Of a stretch of 64,000 nucleotides of DNA, positions 8,859 through 16,200 are shown in pieces. Numbering within the stretch: position 1 is the first letter of the stretch; every line of letters begins with the position of its first letter. The notes beneath the pieces were generated by a model. That model did no database searches. It was not told the origin of the DNA and was given only the letters and a program-made list of their open reading frames with translations. The DNA lies in NCBI RefSeq assembly GCF_001499965.1, contig NZ_LQIT01000019.1, positions 29,231 through 93,230 of the forward strand, given 5' to 3'. A program made the translations under genes and the position numbers. Source of the stretch: Mycobacterium sp. GA-2829 (lineage in GTDB: Bacteria > Actinomycetota > Actinomycetes > Mycobacteriales > Mycobacteriaceae).

Positions 8859-9113
8859 ATGGGCATGGAATTCGACGGTACGGCACCGGTGACGATTCCC
8901 GGCGTCGGCGCGGTCATCGGCAGCGAGTTCGCCGAGGTCGCGGTCAGCATCGACGATCAGGCCAACGCGCCGCGACTCAAGGTCGAGGACCTGCGCACCG
9001 GCCGGGTCCGCTACCTCGACGCACTCGAACTCGAAACCATCGTCTGGCTGCCCGACGAGCGGCTCAACAGCCTGCTTGATCCGTCGGCCGACCGCTGGCG
9101 AGGTGACGAATGA
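8859..9113 (+). CDS. small conserved-looking protein between dioxygenase and thiolase genes
   Basis: An 84-aa acidic protein without cysteines, signal peptide or membrane helix. I do not recognise the family. It has a clear GGAG ribosome-binding site at 8851-8854, starts eight bases after the dioxygenase beta gene and ends in an ATGA overlap with the thiolase gene, so it is almost certainly translated. The pattern of alternating hydrophobics (TIPGVGAVIGSEFAEVAVSI) suggests a compact beta-rich fold. It lacks the Cys/His needed for a Rieske ferredoxin, so it is not the missing electron carrier. An accessory or assembly role for the dioxygenase is possible but unproven. Confidence 0.75.
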   Translation: MGMEFDGTAPVTIPGVGAVIGSEFAEVAVSIDDQANAPRLKVEDLRTGRVRYLDALELETIVWLPDERLNSLLDPSADRWRGDE

Positions 9114-10318
9114 GACGCGCAGCAATCGTCGCACCATTGCGGACGCCGGTCGGCACCTTCGGCGGCAGCCTGCTTCCGCTGCGTGCCGAGGACCTGGCCG
9201 CACAAGTCATCAAGGAGGTCGTCGCGCGCAGCGGCGTGGCACCCGACGTTATCGAGGATGTGGTCTTCGCGCAGTCCTACGCCAACTCCGAAGCACCGTG
9301 CATCGGACGGTGGGCAGCGCTGCATGCCGGCCTTCCGATCAGCGTGTCGGGCCTGCAGATCGATCGCCGTTGCGGTGGTGGTTTGCAGGCGGTCATCGCC
9401 GCGGCGATGACCGTACAGACCGGGGCCGCTGACGTGGTGATTGCCGGTGGCGTCGAGTCGATGAGCAACATCGAGCACTACACCACCACCGCGCGGTGGG
9501 GATCGCGAGCGGGCAACCAGGTGCTCTATGACCGCCTGGACCGCGGCCGTGAGCTGTCCCAGCCGACCTGGCGATTCGGCGCCATCAGCGGAATGATCGA
9601 GACAGCGGAGAACCTCGCCGCCGACTACGGCATCGACCGCGCCGCCGCCGATGCTTTCGCGGTCCGCAGCCACGCCAGGGCGCACGCCGCCCAGCAATCG
9701 GGAGCGTTCGACGACGAGATTGTGGCCGTGGAGGTGCCGCAGCGCCGCGGTGAACCGGTCATCGTGGCTCGTGACGAAGGAATCCGGCCCACCACCACAA
9801 TCGAGACGTTGGCCAAACTGCGCACCCTCCAGAACGGCGGCACGGTCACGGCGGGAAACTCCAGCCAGCAGAATGACGCGGCGGCCGCCTGTCTGGTTGT
9901 CGCCGAGGATCGGCTGGAGTCGCTCGGCCTGGAACCTATCGGTTACCTAGAGGGGTGGGCAGCCATCGGGTGTGAGCCGTCACGGATGGGGATCGGACCG
10001 GTCGGCGCCACCGAGAAGCTGTTCGCGCGAACCGGACTGGCTTTCGATGACCTGACTTTGATCGAGATCAACGAGGCCTTCGCCGTGCAGGTGCTGGCGG
10101 TCCTGTCTGGCTGGGGTCTGAAACTCGACGACGTCGAAGACCGGCTGAACGTCAACGGTTCCGGCATCTCACTCGGCCATCCCATCGGTGCGACCGGGGT
10201 CCGCATCCTGACCACCGTGTTGCACGAGTTGCAGCGGCGTGGTGGCGGGCTGGCGTTGGAGACCATGTGCATCGGTGGCGGGCAGGGCCTTGCCGCAGTG
10301 TTCCGGGGCGCCTCGTGA
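9110..10318 (+). CDS. thiolase family protein (acetyl-CoA acyltransferase)
   Basis: A 402-aa thiolase. The nucleophilic Cys88 sits in DRRCGGGLQAV, and the C-terminal motifs NEAFAVQV, GSGISLGHPIGATG (catalytic His) and MCIGGGQG (catalytic Cys) are all present, so the enzyme should be active in thiolytic cleavage of a 3-ketoacyl-CoA. Overlaps of the ATGA and GTGA type link it to the 84-aa protein upstream and to the HMGS/DUF35 fusion downstream. It is a standard degradative-type thiolase, distinct from the SCP-x-like thiolase three genes on. Confidence 0.92.
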   Translation: MRRAAIVAPLRTPVGTFGGSLLPLRAEDLAAQVIKEVVARSGVAPDVIEDVVFAQSYANSEAPCIGRWAALHAGLPISVSGLQIDRRCGGGLQAVIAAAMTVQTGAADVVIAGGVESMSNIEHYTTTARWGSRAGNQVLYDRLDRGRELSQPTWRFGAISGMIETAENLAADYGIDRAAADAFAVRSHARAHAAQQSGAFDDEIVAVEVPQRRGEPVIVARDEGIRPTTTIETLAKLRTLQNGGTVTAGNSSQQNDAAAACLVVAEDRLESLGLEPIGYLEGWAAIGCEPSRMGIGPVGATEKLFARTGLAFDDLTLIEINEAFAVQVLAVLSGWGLKLDDVEDRLNVNGSGISLGHPIGATGVRILTTVLHELQRRGGGLALETMCIGGGQGLAAVFRGAS

Positions 10319-11670
10319 GCACCGGTTTGCTCGGGTACGCCAGCTACCTGCCGCGACCCCGGCTCGCCGGGCCGGCGATCGGGCTGCGGAAAGGTGACCG
10401 GGTCGTCGCGTCCTACGACGAGGACTCCACCACCATGGCGGTCGCCGCGGCGACTGCCGCGCTGGCGCCAGGTGCAGTGCCCGCAGCGGTGTATCTGGCG
10501 ACCAGCTCGCCGGCCTACGCCGATAAGACGAACGCCACCGCGGTCCACGCCGCCCTGGGCCTGCCGGGGGAGGTGTTCGCCGCGGATCTGTGCGGTACCG
10601 GTCGCAGCACCATCGCGGGCGTGAAGCTCGCGGCGCAATCCGGAGGACTCGTGGTGGCCGCCGACGTGCGCGTCGGCAAGCCGGGGTCTGCCGACGAGAA
10701 GACCGGCGGTGACGGCGCCGCAGCAGCCTGGTTCGGAGACGGCGAGCCGATCGCGGAGGTCCTGGCGGTCCGGTCGCAATCGGCCGAGTTCCTGGACCGG
10801 TGGCGAGACCCCGCCGCCAGCACGGGGCAGCAGTGGGAGGAGCGCTTCGGCGCCGAGCGCTACGGTTCGTTGATCCGATCGACCGCGCAGTCCGCTCTCG
10901 ACGATGCCGGAGGTGCCGACGCTGACCACGTCGTGGTGGCCTGTCCGAACACCGCCGTCATCAAACGAGCCGCAACCTTGGTCAAGGGCCAGAAGTCGGT
11001 GACAACGTCGCCCATCGGGCATACCGGCGCCGCCGACGCGCTGATCGGGCTGGCGGGCGTGCTCGACATAGCCGATCCGGGCGACAGCATCGTCGTGATC
11101 TCCGCTGTCGATGGATGCGATGTGGTGGTGCTGCGGGCCACAGCCGCGCTGCCGGCGCACCGCCAGGGTAGGTCGCTGGCGGCCCAGCGGTCAGCCGGCC
11201 TCCCCGTGGACCACCTGACCTACCTGTCATGGCGCGGTCTGGTGACTCTGGAAGCGCCGCGCCGCCCCGAACCGGAACGCGCCGCCGCGCCGCCTGCCGG
11301 GCGTTCCGAGCGCTGGAAGTTCGGCTTCACCGGGTCACGTTGCACCGAGTGCGGATTCACGCATCTGCCACCACTGCGGATGTGCCGCGCCTGCAACGCG
11401 CTGGACGCGATGGACGCAGTGCCGGTGGCATCCCTGACCGGCACCATCGTCACCTACACGGTGGACCGGCTGGCCTTCTCGCCGTCACCGCCGATGGTGC
11501 AGGCCGTGATCGACATCGACGGCGGCGGACGTTGCACCTTGGAGGTCGCCGACGCCCGGCCTGACAATCTCGAAGTCGGTGCGCGGGTGCGCTTCTCCTT
11601 CCGGAGACTGTTCACCGCTGGCGGCGTGCACGATTACTTTTGGAAGGCGGTGCAAGACGATGCCCAGTAA
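10315..11670 (+). CDS. HMG-CoA-synthase-like/DUF35 (zinc-ribbon OB-fold) fusion protein
   Basis: A 451-aa two-domain protein. Residues 1 to about 310 have the thiolase/HMG-CoA-synthase fold, with a probable acylatable Cys93 in DLCGTGRS and SPIGHTGAADA further on. Residues about 330-451 are a DUF35 domain: a rubredoxin-like zinc ribbon (Cys343, Cys346, Cys357, Cys360) followed by an OB fold that in this family binds CoA. DUF35 proteins commonly partner thiolase-fold enzymes; in steroid side-chain degradation Ltp2 needs a DUF35 domain for retro-aldol cleavage. The GTG start is in a GTGA overlap with the thiolase gene, and the stop overlaps the next thiolase-fold gene, its most likely partner. 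Confidence 0.85.
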   Translation: MSTGLLGYASYLPRPRLAGPAIGLRKGDRVVASYDEDSTTMAVAAATAALAPGAVPAAVYLATSSPAYADKTNATAVHAALGLPGEVFAADLCGTGRSTIAGVKLAAQSGGLVVAADVRVGKPGSADEKTGGDGAAAAWFGDGEPIAEVLAVRSQSAEFLDRWRDPAASTGQQWEERFGAERYGSLIRSTAQSALDDAGGADADHVVVACPNTAVIKRAATLVKGQKSVTTSPIGHTGAADALIGLAGVLDIADPGDSIVVISAVDGCDVVVLRATAALPAHRQGRSLAAQRSAGLPVDHLTYLSWRGLVTLEAPRRPEPERAAAPPAGRSERWKFGFTGSRCTECGFTHLPPLRMCRACNALDAMDAVPVASLTGTIVTYTVDRLAFSPSPPMVQAVIDIDGGGRCTLEVADARPDNLEVGARVRFSFRRLFTAGGVHDYFWKAVQDDAQ

Positions 11671-12862
11671 CGGAATTGCCGGCAGGGTCGCGGTGGTGGC
11701 CATGGGCTGCAGCAAGTTCGGGGAACGCTGGGACTCCTCGACCGACGACCTCATCATTGAGGCGTACCAGGAGTGCCTGGGTTCGCTGCCCGGCTTCAAC
11801 CGTGAGGACGTCGACGCCTACTGGCTGGGAACGCTGAGTTCCGGGCTCGGCGGCTTGACCTTGAGCCGGGCGATCGGCAGCGACGACAAACCGGTGACCA
11901 GAGTGGAGAACTTCTGCGCCACCGGATCCGAGGCGTTTCGTAACGCCTCCTATGCCGTCGCCGCCGGCGCCTACGAGATCGTGATGGCCGTTGGTGTAGA
12001 GAAGCTGAAGGACTCGGGATACTCCGGTTTGCTTCGCCAGGACCCGCCGGGAGACGGTACGGCCCCGGAAATCTCGATGACCGCCCCGGCAGCCTTCTCG
12101 CTGCTCGACCCGGCCTACTGCGACCGATACGGTGTGCACCCGGACGAGATGCGAGCCGCAATGACGCACGTCGCTTGGAAGAATCATGACAACGGGACCC
12201 GAAATCCGAAGGCGCAGTTCCGTTCTCCCGTCGCTCGAGAGACGATCGACAGTGCCCCGAAGGTGGCCGGTCGGTTGGGTGTGTTCGATTGCTCGGGGGT
12301 TTCCGACGGCGCGGCGTGTGCACTCATCGTTCCAGCGGAAAGGGCGTATGACTTCACCGACCGACCGATGTTCGTCGAGGGGCTGTCCCTCGTCGCGGGC
12401 TCGACACGAGGATCCATGGACTCAGCCTTCGACTACACGACCTTTCCGGAAGTGGTGAAGGCCGCAAAGGACGCGTACGCACAGGCTGGGATCGATCGGC
12501 CAGAGCAGCAGCTCTCGCTGGCCGAAGTTCACGACTGCTTCACGCCCACCGAGATCGTTTTGATGGAGGACCTGGGCTTTTCGGAGACCGGGCACGCCTG
12601 GAAAGACGTGCTGGCCGGTGATTTTGATATGGATGGCCGTCTTCCGGTCAACCCCGACGGTGGACTGAAGTCGTTCGGACACCCCGTCGGGGCAAGCGGT
12701 CTGCGGATGCTGTACGAGGCGTGGCTGCAGTTCCGAGGCGAGGCTGGCGATCGTCAGCTTGCTGACCCGCACACGGCGCTCACCCACAACCTCGGGGGTC
12801 GTCCCGGGGGGTGTGTGTCGTTTGTGTCGATCGTGACGAATGAGCTTCGGCGGCGGCCCTAA
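11660..12862 (+). CDS. SCP-x/Ltp-type thiolase family protein
   Basis: A 400-aa thiolase-fold protein of the sterol-carrier/lipid-transfer-protein (SCP-x) type. Cys86 in ENFCATGSEA matches the thiolase nucleophile; further motifs are HDCFTPTEI, SFGHPVGASG (about 337-346) and HNLGGRPGGC near the end. A complete set of residues suggests thiolase activity, but relatives such as Ltp2 act as retro-aldolases together with DUF35 proteins. ATG start overlaps the 3' end of the HMGS/DUF35 gene by 11 bases. It is the last gene of the operon that began at 3953. Confidence 0.88.
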   Translation: MPSNGIAGRVAVVAMGCSKFGERWDSSTDDLIIEAYQECLGSLPGFNREDVDAYWLGTLSSGLGGLTLSRAIGSDDKPVTRVENFCATGSEAFRNASYAVAAGAYEIVMAVGVEKLKDSGYSGLLRQDPPGDGTAPEISMTAPAAFSLLDPAYCDRYGVHPDEMRAAMTHVAWKNHDNGTRNPKAQFRSPVARETIDSAPKVAGRLGVFDCSGVSDGAACALIVPAERAYDFTDRPMFVEGLSLVAGSTRGSMDSAFDYTTFPEVVKAAKDAYAQAGIDRPEQQLSLAEVHDCFTPTEIVLMEDLGFSETGHAWKDVLAGDFDMDGRLPVNPDGGLKSFGHPVGASGLRMLYEAWLQFRGEAGDRQLADPHTALTHNLGGRPGGCVSFVSIVTNELRRRP

Positions 12863-12894
12863 CGATCCCGGGCTGGGGTTCGCGCAACTGGGTT

Positions 12895-12928
12895 GGCAGC
12901 CGTCCACTATGGCATATCGACGGCTGCC
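12895..12928 (+). terminator. inverted repeat after the dioxygenase operon
   Basis: A perfect 10-bp stem (ggcagccgtc at 12895-12904 and gacggctgcc at 12919-12928) with a 14-base loop lies 33 bases after the last stop codon of the operon. There is no T-run, as is usual in mycobacteria, so a terminator role is only likely. Confidence 0.4.
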
Positions 12929-13014
12929 CACTGGGCTAGGAGACGTGTGCGCCGCGGGAGACGCCGACCCGCATCAGAGTCAGTGATCCGCGGAGTGGGT
13001 GCTTCCGCTTCTGT

Positions 13015-13215
13015 CGAACGGTCGCCGTCGACCGCGGCGGCGATCATGCGCGAGACCAGGTCGTCGCCCGGGATTGTCGCGGCGTCGGGTCGTGATGCCG
13101 GTGAGGTAACCGCCGGTCTCCGTCAAGGAATTCAGGCCGAGCTGCGTGTCGGCGATCACCCGGAGCGGAAGTTCGACGGCGACGTCGTCGACGAATTCGC
13201 GCGATTCGTGACCGC
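13015..13215 (-). pseudogene. cytochrome P450 relic (frameshifted and internally deleted)
   Basis: On the minus strand, 13198-13151 reads FVDDVAVELPLRVIAD and, after a change of frame, 13065-13018 reads GDDLVSRMIAAAVDGD. Both match the segments just before the I-helix of actinobacterial P450s (compare the intact P450 at 37062, where the same two segments are about 57 residues apart). Here they are only about 28 codons apart, a frame change separates them, and no I-helix or heme-Cys segment follows. The rest of the gene seems lost. Assignment rests on these two short segments. Confidence 0.45.
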
Positions 13216-13641
13216 GCCGTTCGATTCTGTGGCGGCCTCGACGCCACCTGCCGGTGGGTCGGCGGCGTTCTGGGAGGTCTCGCCCAGGCCACCGGTGGTG
13301 ACCAGCGACTCCGCGAGACGCTGCGGGCCTTCCTGTGATCCGGGTCCAGCTTCAAGGCGACCGCCGATGAGAAACACCTGCGCGTCAACTCCGTGAATCT
13401 CGGGGAGTGCGGGCGGCGGAGCGTCGTGGACGTGAGATCTCCGAGGACCGTTTGGACGCCGAGGTAGCGCTGCTCCTGGTGCCCGGTTCGGGGACGCCTT
13501 TCTCACCTGACCGTCGCAGATCCTCTTCTAATCCTCGTTCGGAGCGGGAAGCCGCTGGACTAGCCGGGACAACGCGATCAAATAAACCGGTACACCTGAA
13601 TGCCGCGACCAGACGTCTCCACTGCGACCTTGACTTCTGAA

Positions 13642-13664
13642 CATTTTTTAACCAAGATTCAATC
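13642..13664. promoter_or_regulatory. AT-rich promoter/operator motif
   Basis: The island cattttttaaccaagattca, 29 bases before the SDR start at 13693, reads on the minus strand as ATCTTGGTTAAAAAA and is related to the recurrent core TCTATGTTAAAT. It is the only AT-rich block upstream of the SDR/ligase operon. Confidence 0.4.
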
Positions 13665-13692
13665 AACGGCATGGTTGAGCGGAGGAACGTAC

Positions 13693-14553
13693 GTGTCAGG
13701 TGTTGCAGACAGGGTCGTCATCGTCACCGGTGCGGGGGGCGGCCTCGGTCGCTCATATGCGCGCTTCCTGGCGGCCAACGGCGCACTGGTGGTGGTCAAC
13801 GATCTTGGCGGTGCCCGAGACGGCTCGGGAGCTGGCACCCAGGCCGCCGACGCAGTCGTCGCGGAGATTCGTGACGCCGGCGGTCGGGCCGTTGCCAACT
13901 ATGACTCGGTGGCCGAGGCGAAGGGTGCTGCGGCGATCGTCGACACCGCGCTCAACGAGTTCGGTGCGGTGCACGGTGTGGTGAGCAACGCCGGCATTCT
14001 GCGTGACGGTGCATTCCACAAGATGTCGCAGGAGAACTGGGACGCGGTCCAGCAGGTGCACCTCTACGGCGGCTTCAACGTCATTCGCGCCGCGTGGCCG
14101 CACTTCCGGGAGCAGAAGTTCGGCCGCATTGTCGTCGCGACGTCGACCAGCGGCCTGTACGGCAACTTCGGCCAGGCCAACTACTCTGCCGCCAAGGCGG
14201 GACTGGTCGGGCTGATCAATTCGCTGGCGATCGAGGGCGCTAAATACTCGATCACCGCGAATGCGATCGCGCCGCTGGCCGCGACCAGAATGACGGAGGA
14301 CATCGCCCCGCAGGAGCTTCTGGATAAGCTCGACCCCGAACTGGTCGCGCCTGCCGTGGGTTATCTGGTGTCGGAGGAAAACGAGGACACCGCATCGGTC
14401 TTCGTCGTCGGTGGCGGCTTGGTGCAGCGGGTGGCTCAGTTCCAGAACGACGGCGTAACCTTCACCTCGGTGCCGAGCCTGAGCGAGATCACCGCGCAGT
14501 GGTCGCAAATCAGGGACATGTCCGAAGCCAAGCCCGGCACCAACCCTGTCTGA
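13693..14553 (+). CDS. SDR-family dehydrogenase, MFE-2/17-beta-HSD4-like
   Basis: A 286-aa SDR resembling the dehydrogenase domain of peroxisomal multifunctional enzyme type 2: VTGAGGGLGRSYA at residues 11-23, the family-typical VVVNDLGGARDG at 33-44, SNAG at 98-101, STSG at 151-154 and YSAAK (Tyr164, Lys168). This subgroup oxidises (3R)-hydroxyacyl-CoA or hydroxysteroid-type substrates. GTG start with GGAGGAACG eight bases upstream. It heads a three-gene operon with two acyl-CoA ligases; the next start is six bases after its stop. Confidence 0.9.
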   Translation: MSGVADRVVIVTGAGGGLGRSYARFLAANGALVVVNDLGGARDGSGAGTQAADAVVAEIRDAGGRAVANYDSVAEAKGAAAIVDTALNEFGAVHGVVSNAGILRDGAFHKMSQENWDAVQQVHLYGGFNVIRAAWPHFREQKFGRIVVATSTSGLYGNFGQANYSAAKAGLVGLINSLAIEGAKYSITANAIAPLAATRMTEDIAPQELLDKLDPELVAPAVGYLVSEENEDTASVFVVGGGLVQRVAQFQNDGVTFTSVPSLSEITAQWSQIRDMSEAKPGTNPV

Positions 14554-14559
14554 TCGCCG

Positions 14560-16200
14560 ATGAGCACCCCGCCTGCTGCCGAGTACGACAAGCGCCGTGT
14601 TAATCAGCCGGCATTTCTGCCGGCTGATCGATCTACGCCCCTGGTTGACCTCACGATCGGCGGGCTGCTTGCCCAACGGGCCGCCGAACATCCCGACCGA
14701 GTGGCGGTTATCGGGGTTCGGCATGGATCGGGCGAAGATGCCCGCCTGACCTATGCAGAGCTGTTGGATGAGGCCGGTAGGGTTGCGGCGGCGCTCGCCG
14801 AACTGGCGAGTCCCGGCGACTACGTGGCGCTGTGGGCGCCGAATGTGATCGAGTGGACGGTCATCCAGTACGGCGCGGCGTTCGCCGGAGTGGTTCTGGT
14901 GGCCCTGAACCCGGTTCTGCGTCAGGGTGAGCTGGACTACGCGCTGCGGCACAGCAGGGCGCGGGTGCTGCTGCACGCCGACGTCAGTCGCGACTACGAC
15001 ATGGCGGCAGTCGCCGAACAGGTCTGCGCCGATATTCCGGATATCACCCGCATCTCGCTGGCCGAACGGGGGAAGTGGCAAGGTTCTGAGGCTCTGCATC
15101 ACGATCTGGCGCCGGCCGATCCGGACACCCCGGTGATGCTCCAATACACCTCGGGTACCACGGGCCGGCCGAAAGGTGTCCTGCTGACCCACCGCGCGCT
15201 GGTCAACGTGGCTCGCCTGACGATGGAGGCCACCGCTGTCGAGCCAGCAGCGGTCTGTTTCAACCCGCTGCCGTTGTTCCACACCGCTGGCTGCGTGATC
15301 GCCACGTTGGGCCCGGCGTGGGTCGGCGGAACCGTGGTGCTCTGTGAACGGTTCATGCCCGACCTCGCTCTGGCGGCGATGCGGCGCGAAGGCGTCACGG
15401 TGCTGTTCTATGTACCGACAGTGCTGCTGGCTCTGCTGCAGGCTCAACGCGGCAGCACGGCAGAACCACCACGGCTTCGTGTTGTCATGGGTGGTGCCTC
15501 ACACGTGTCCAGTGAACTGATCGACGGCACAGCAGCCGTTTTCGGGTCCGGCGTCTACAACCTGTACGGCCAGACCGAGCTCGCCCCGGTCCTGTCGCTG
15601 ACCCGGCCGGGGGACTCCCGCGAGGACCAGTTGACCACGGTTGGCCGGCCGCTGCCGCACCTCGACTGCAAGATCATCGATCCCGACACGGGAGCCACGG
15701 TCGGGATCGGGGAAGTCGGGGAGATCTGCGCTCGCGGATACCAGCAATTCGTCGAATATGTACATGACCCACAGGCCACTGAGCGGGCGCTCGATCGCGA
15801 AGGCTACGTGCGCACAGGTGATCTCGGTGCGATGGATGAACGCGGATTCCTCACGGTCACGGGCAGGCTCAAAGAACTGATCATTCGCGGCGGAGAAAAC
15901 ATCTCGCCCGTGGAGGTCGAATCGGTGATCAGACGCCACGACGACGTGCTCGACGTCGTCGCGGTCGGTGTTCCCGATGAACGGTTCGGCGAGGTTGTCG
16001 CCGTCGTGTGTCAACTGGACAGCGACGTGCGGGCCGATCTGCGGGACAGTTTGCTCGACCATGCTCGAAAGCACATGCCGGCGTACAAGATTCCCGCGCG
16101 CTGGTTCATCTCTGACGCCTTCCCGACAACGCCAACGGGCAAGGTTCAACGCTTCGCTCTCCGTGAATCGATATCTGCTGAGGAGTTGCGAGAGCTGTGA
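14560..16200 (+). CDS. acyl-CoA ligase (FadD-type AMP-binding protein)
   Basis: A 546-aa member of the adenylate-forming superfamily. The P-loop-like motif YTSGTTGRPKGV is near residue 195, YGQTE near 333, and the hinge/C-terminal motifs YVRTGDLG, GRLKELIIRGGENI and PTGKVQR are complete with the catalytic Lys near the end. It activates a carboxylic acid to its CoA thioester with ATP. The stop overlaps the start of a second, different ligase gene (GTGA), so two related acids, or one acid and a product, are probably activated in parallel. Confidence 0.92.
   Translation: MSTPPAAEYDKRRVNQPAFLPADRSTPLVDLTIGGLLAQRAAEHPDRVAVIGVRHGSGEDARLTYAELLDEAGRVAAALAELASPGDYVALWAPNVIEWTVIQYGAAFAGVVLVALNPVLRQGELDYALRHSRARVLLHADVSRDYDMAAVAEQVCADIPDITRISLAERGKWQGSEALHHDLAPADPDTPVMLQYTSGTTGRPKGVLLTHRALVNVARLTMEATAVEPAAVCFNPLPLFHTAGCVIATLGPAWVGGTVVLCERFMPDLALAAMRREGVTVLFYVPTVLLALLQAQRGSTAEPPRLRVVMGGASHVSSELIDGTAAVFGSGVYNLYGQTELAPVLSLTRPGDSREDQLTTVGRPLPHLDCKIIDPDTGATVGIGEVGEICARGYQQFVEYVHDPQATERALDREGYVRTGDLGAMDERGFLTVTGRLKELIIRGGENISPVEVESVIRRHDDVLDVVAVGVPDERFGEVVAVVCQLDSDVRADLRDSLLDHARKHMPAYKIPARWFISDAFPTTPTGKVQRFALRESISAEELREL

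Larger units (their letters stand above)
12863..13692. other. 830-bp stretch without an intact gene
   Basis: No reading frame here has both a plausible start and a recognisable protein. The stretch contains the inverted repeat at 12895-12928, a probable cytochrome P450 relic on the minus strand (about 13015-13215), and the AT-rich promoter motif at 13642-13664 before the next gene. Between about 13230 and 13630 I see nothing I can name. Confidence 0.6.

Noticed and set aside
6868..8886. Long open frame of 672 codons on the minus strand
   Set aside because: It lies antisense to the Rieske oxygenase genes, whose motifs are complete. The product has no recognisable motif and is the usual shadow frame of GC-rich DNA.
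12893..13396. Plus-strand ORF of 167 codons in the gap after the dioxygenase operon
   Set aside because: Composition is atypical and I recognise no motif, while the minus strand of the same stretch shows P450 segments in two frames. I treat the stretch as a relic and not as a gene.
13753..15447. Open frame of 564 codons on the minus strand
   Set aside because: Antisense to the SDR and acyl-CoA ligase genes, with Arg/His/Gln-rich low-complexity composition; a shadow frame.
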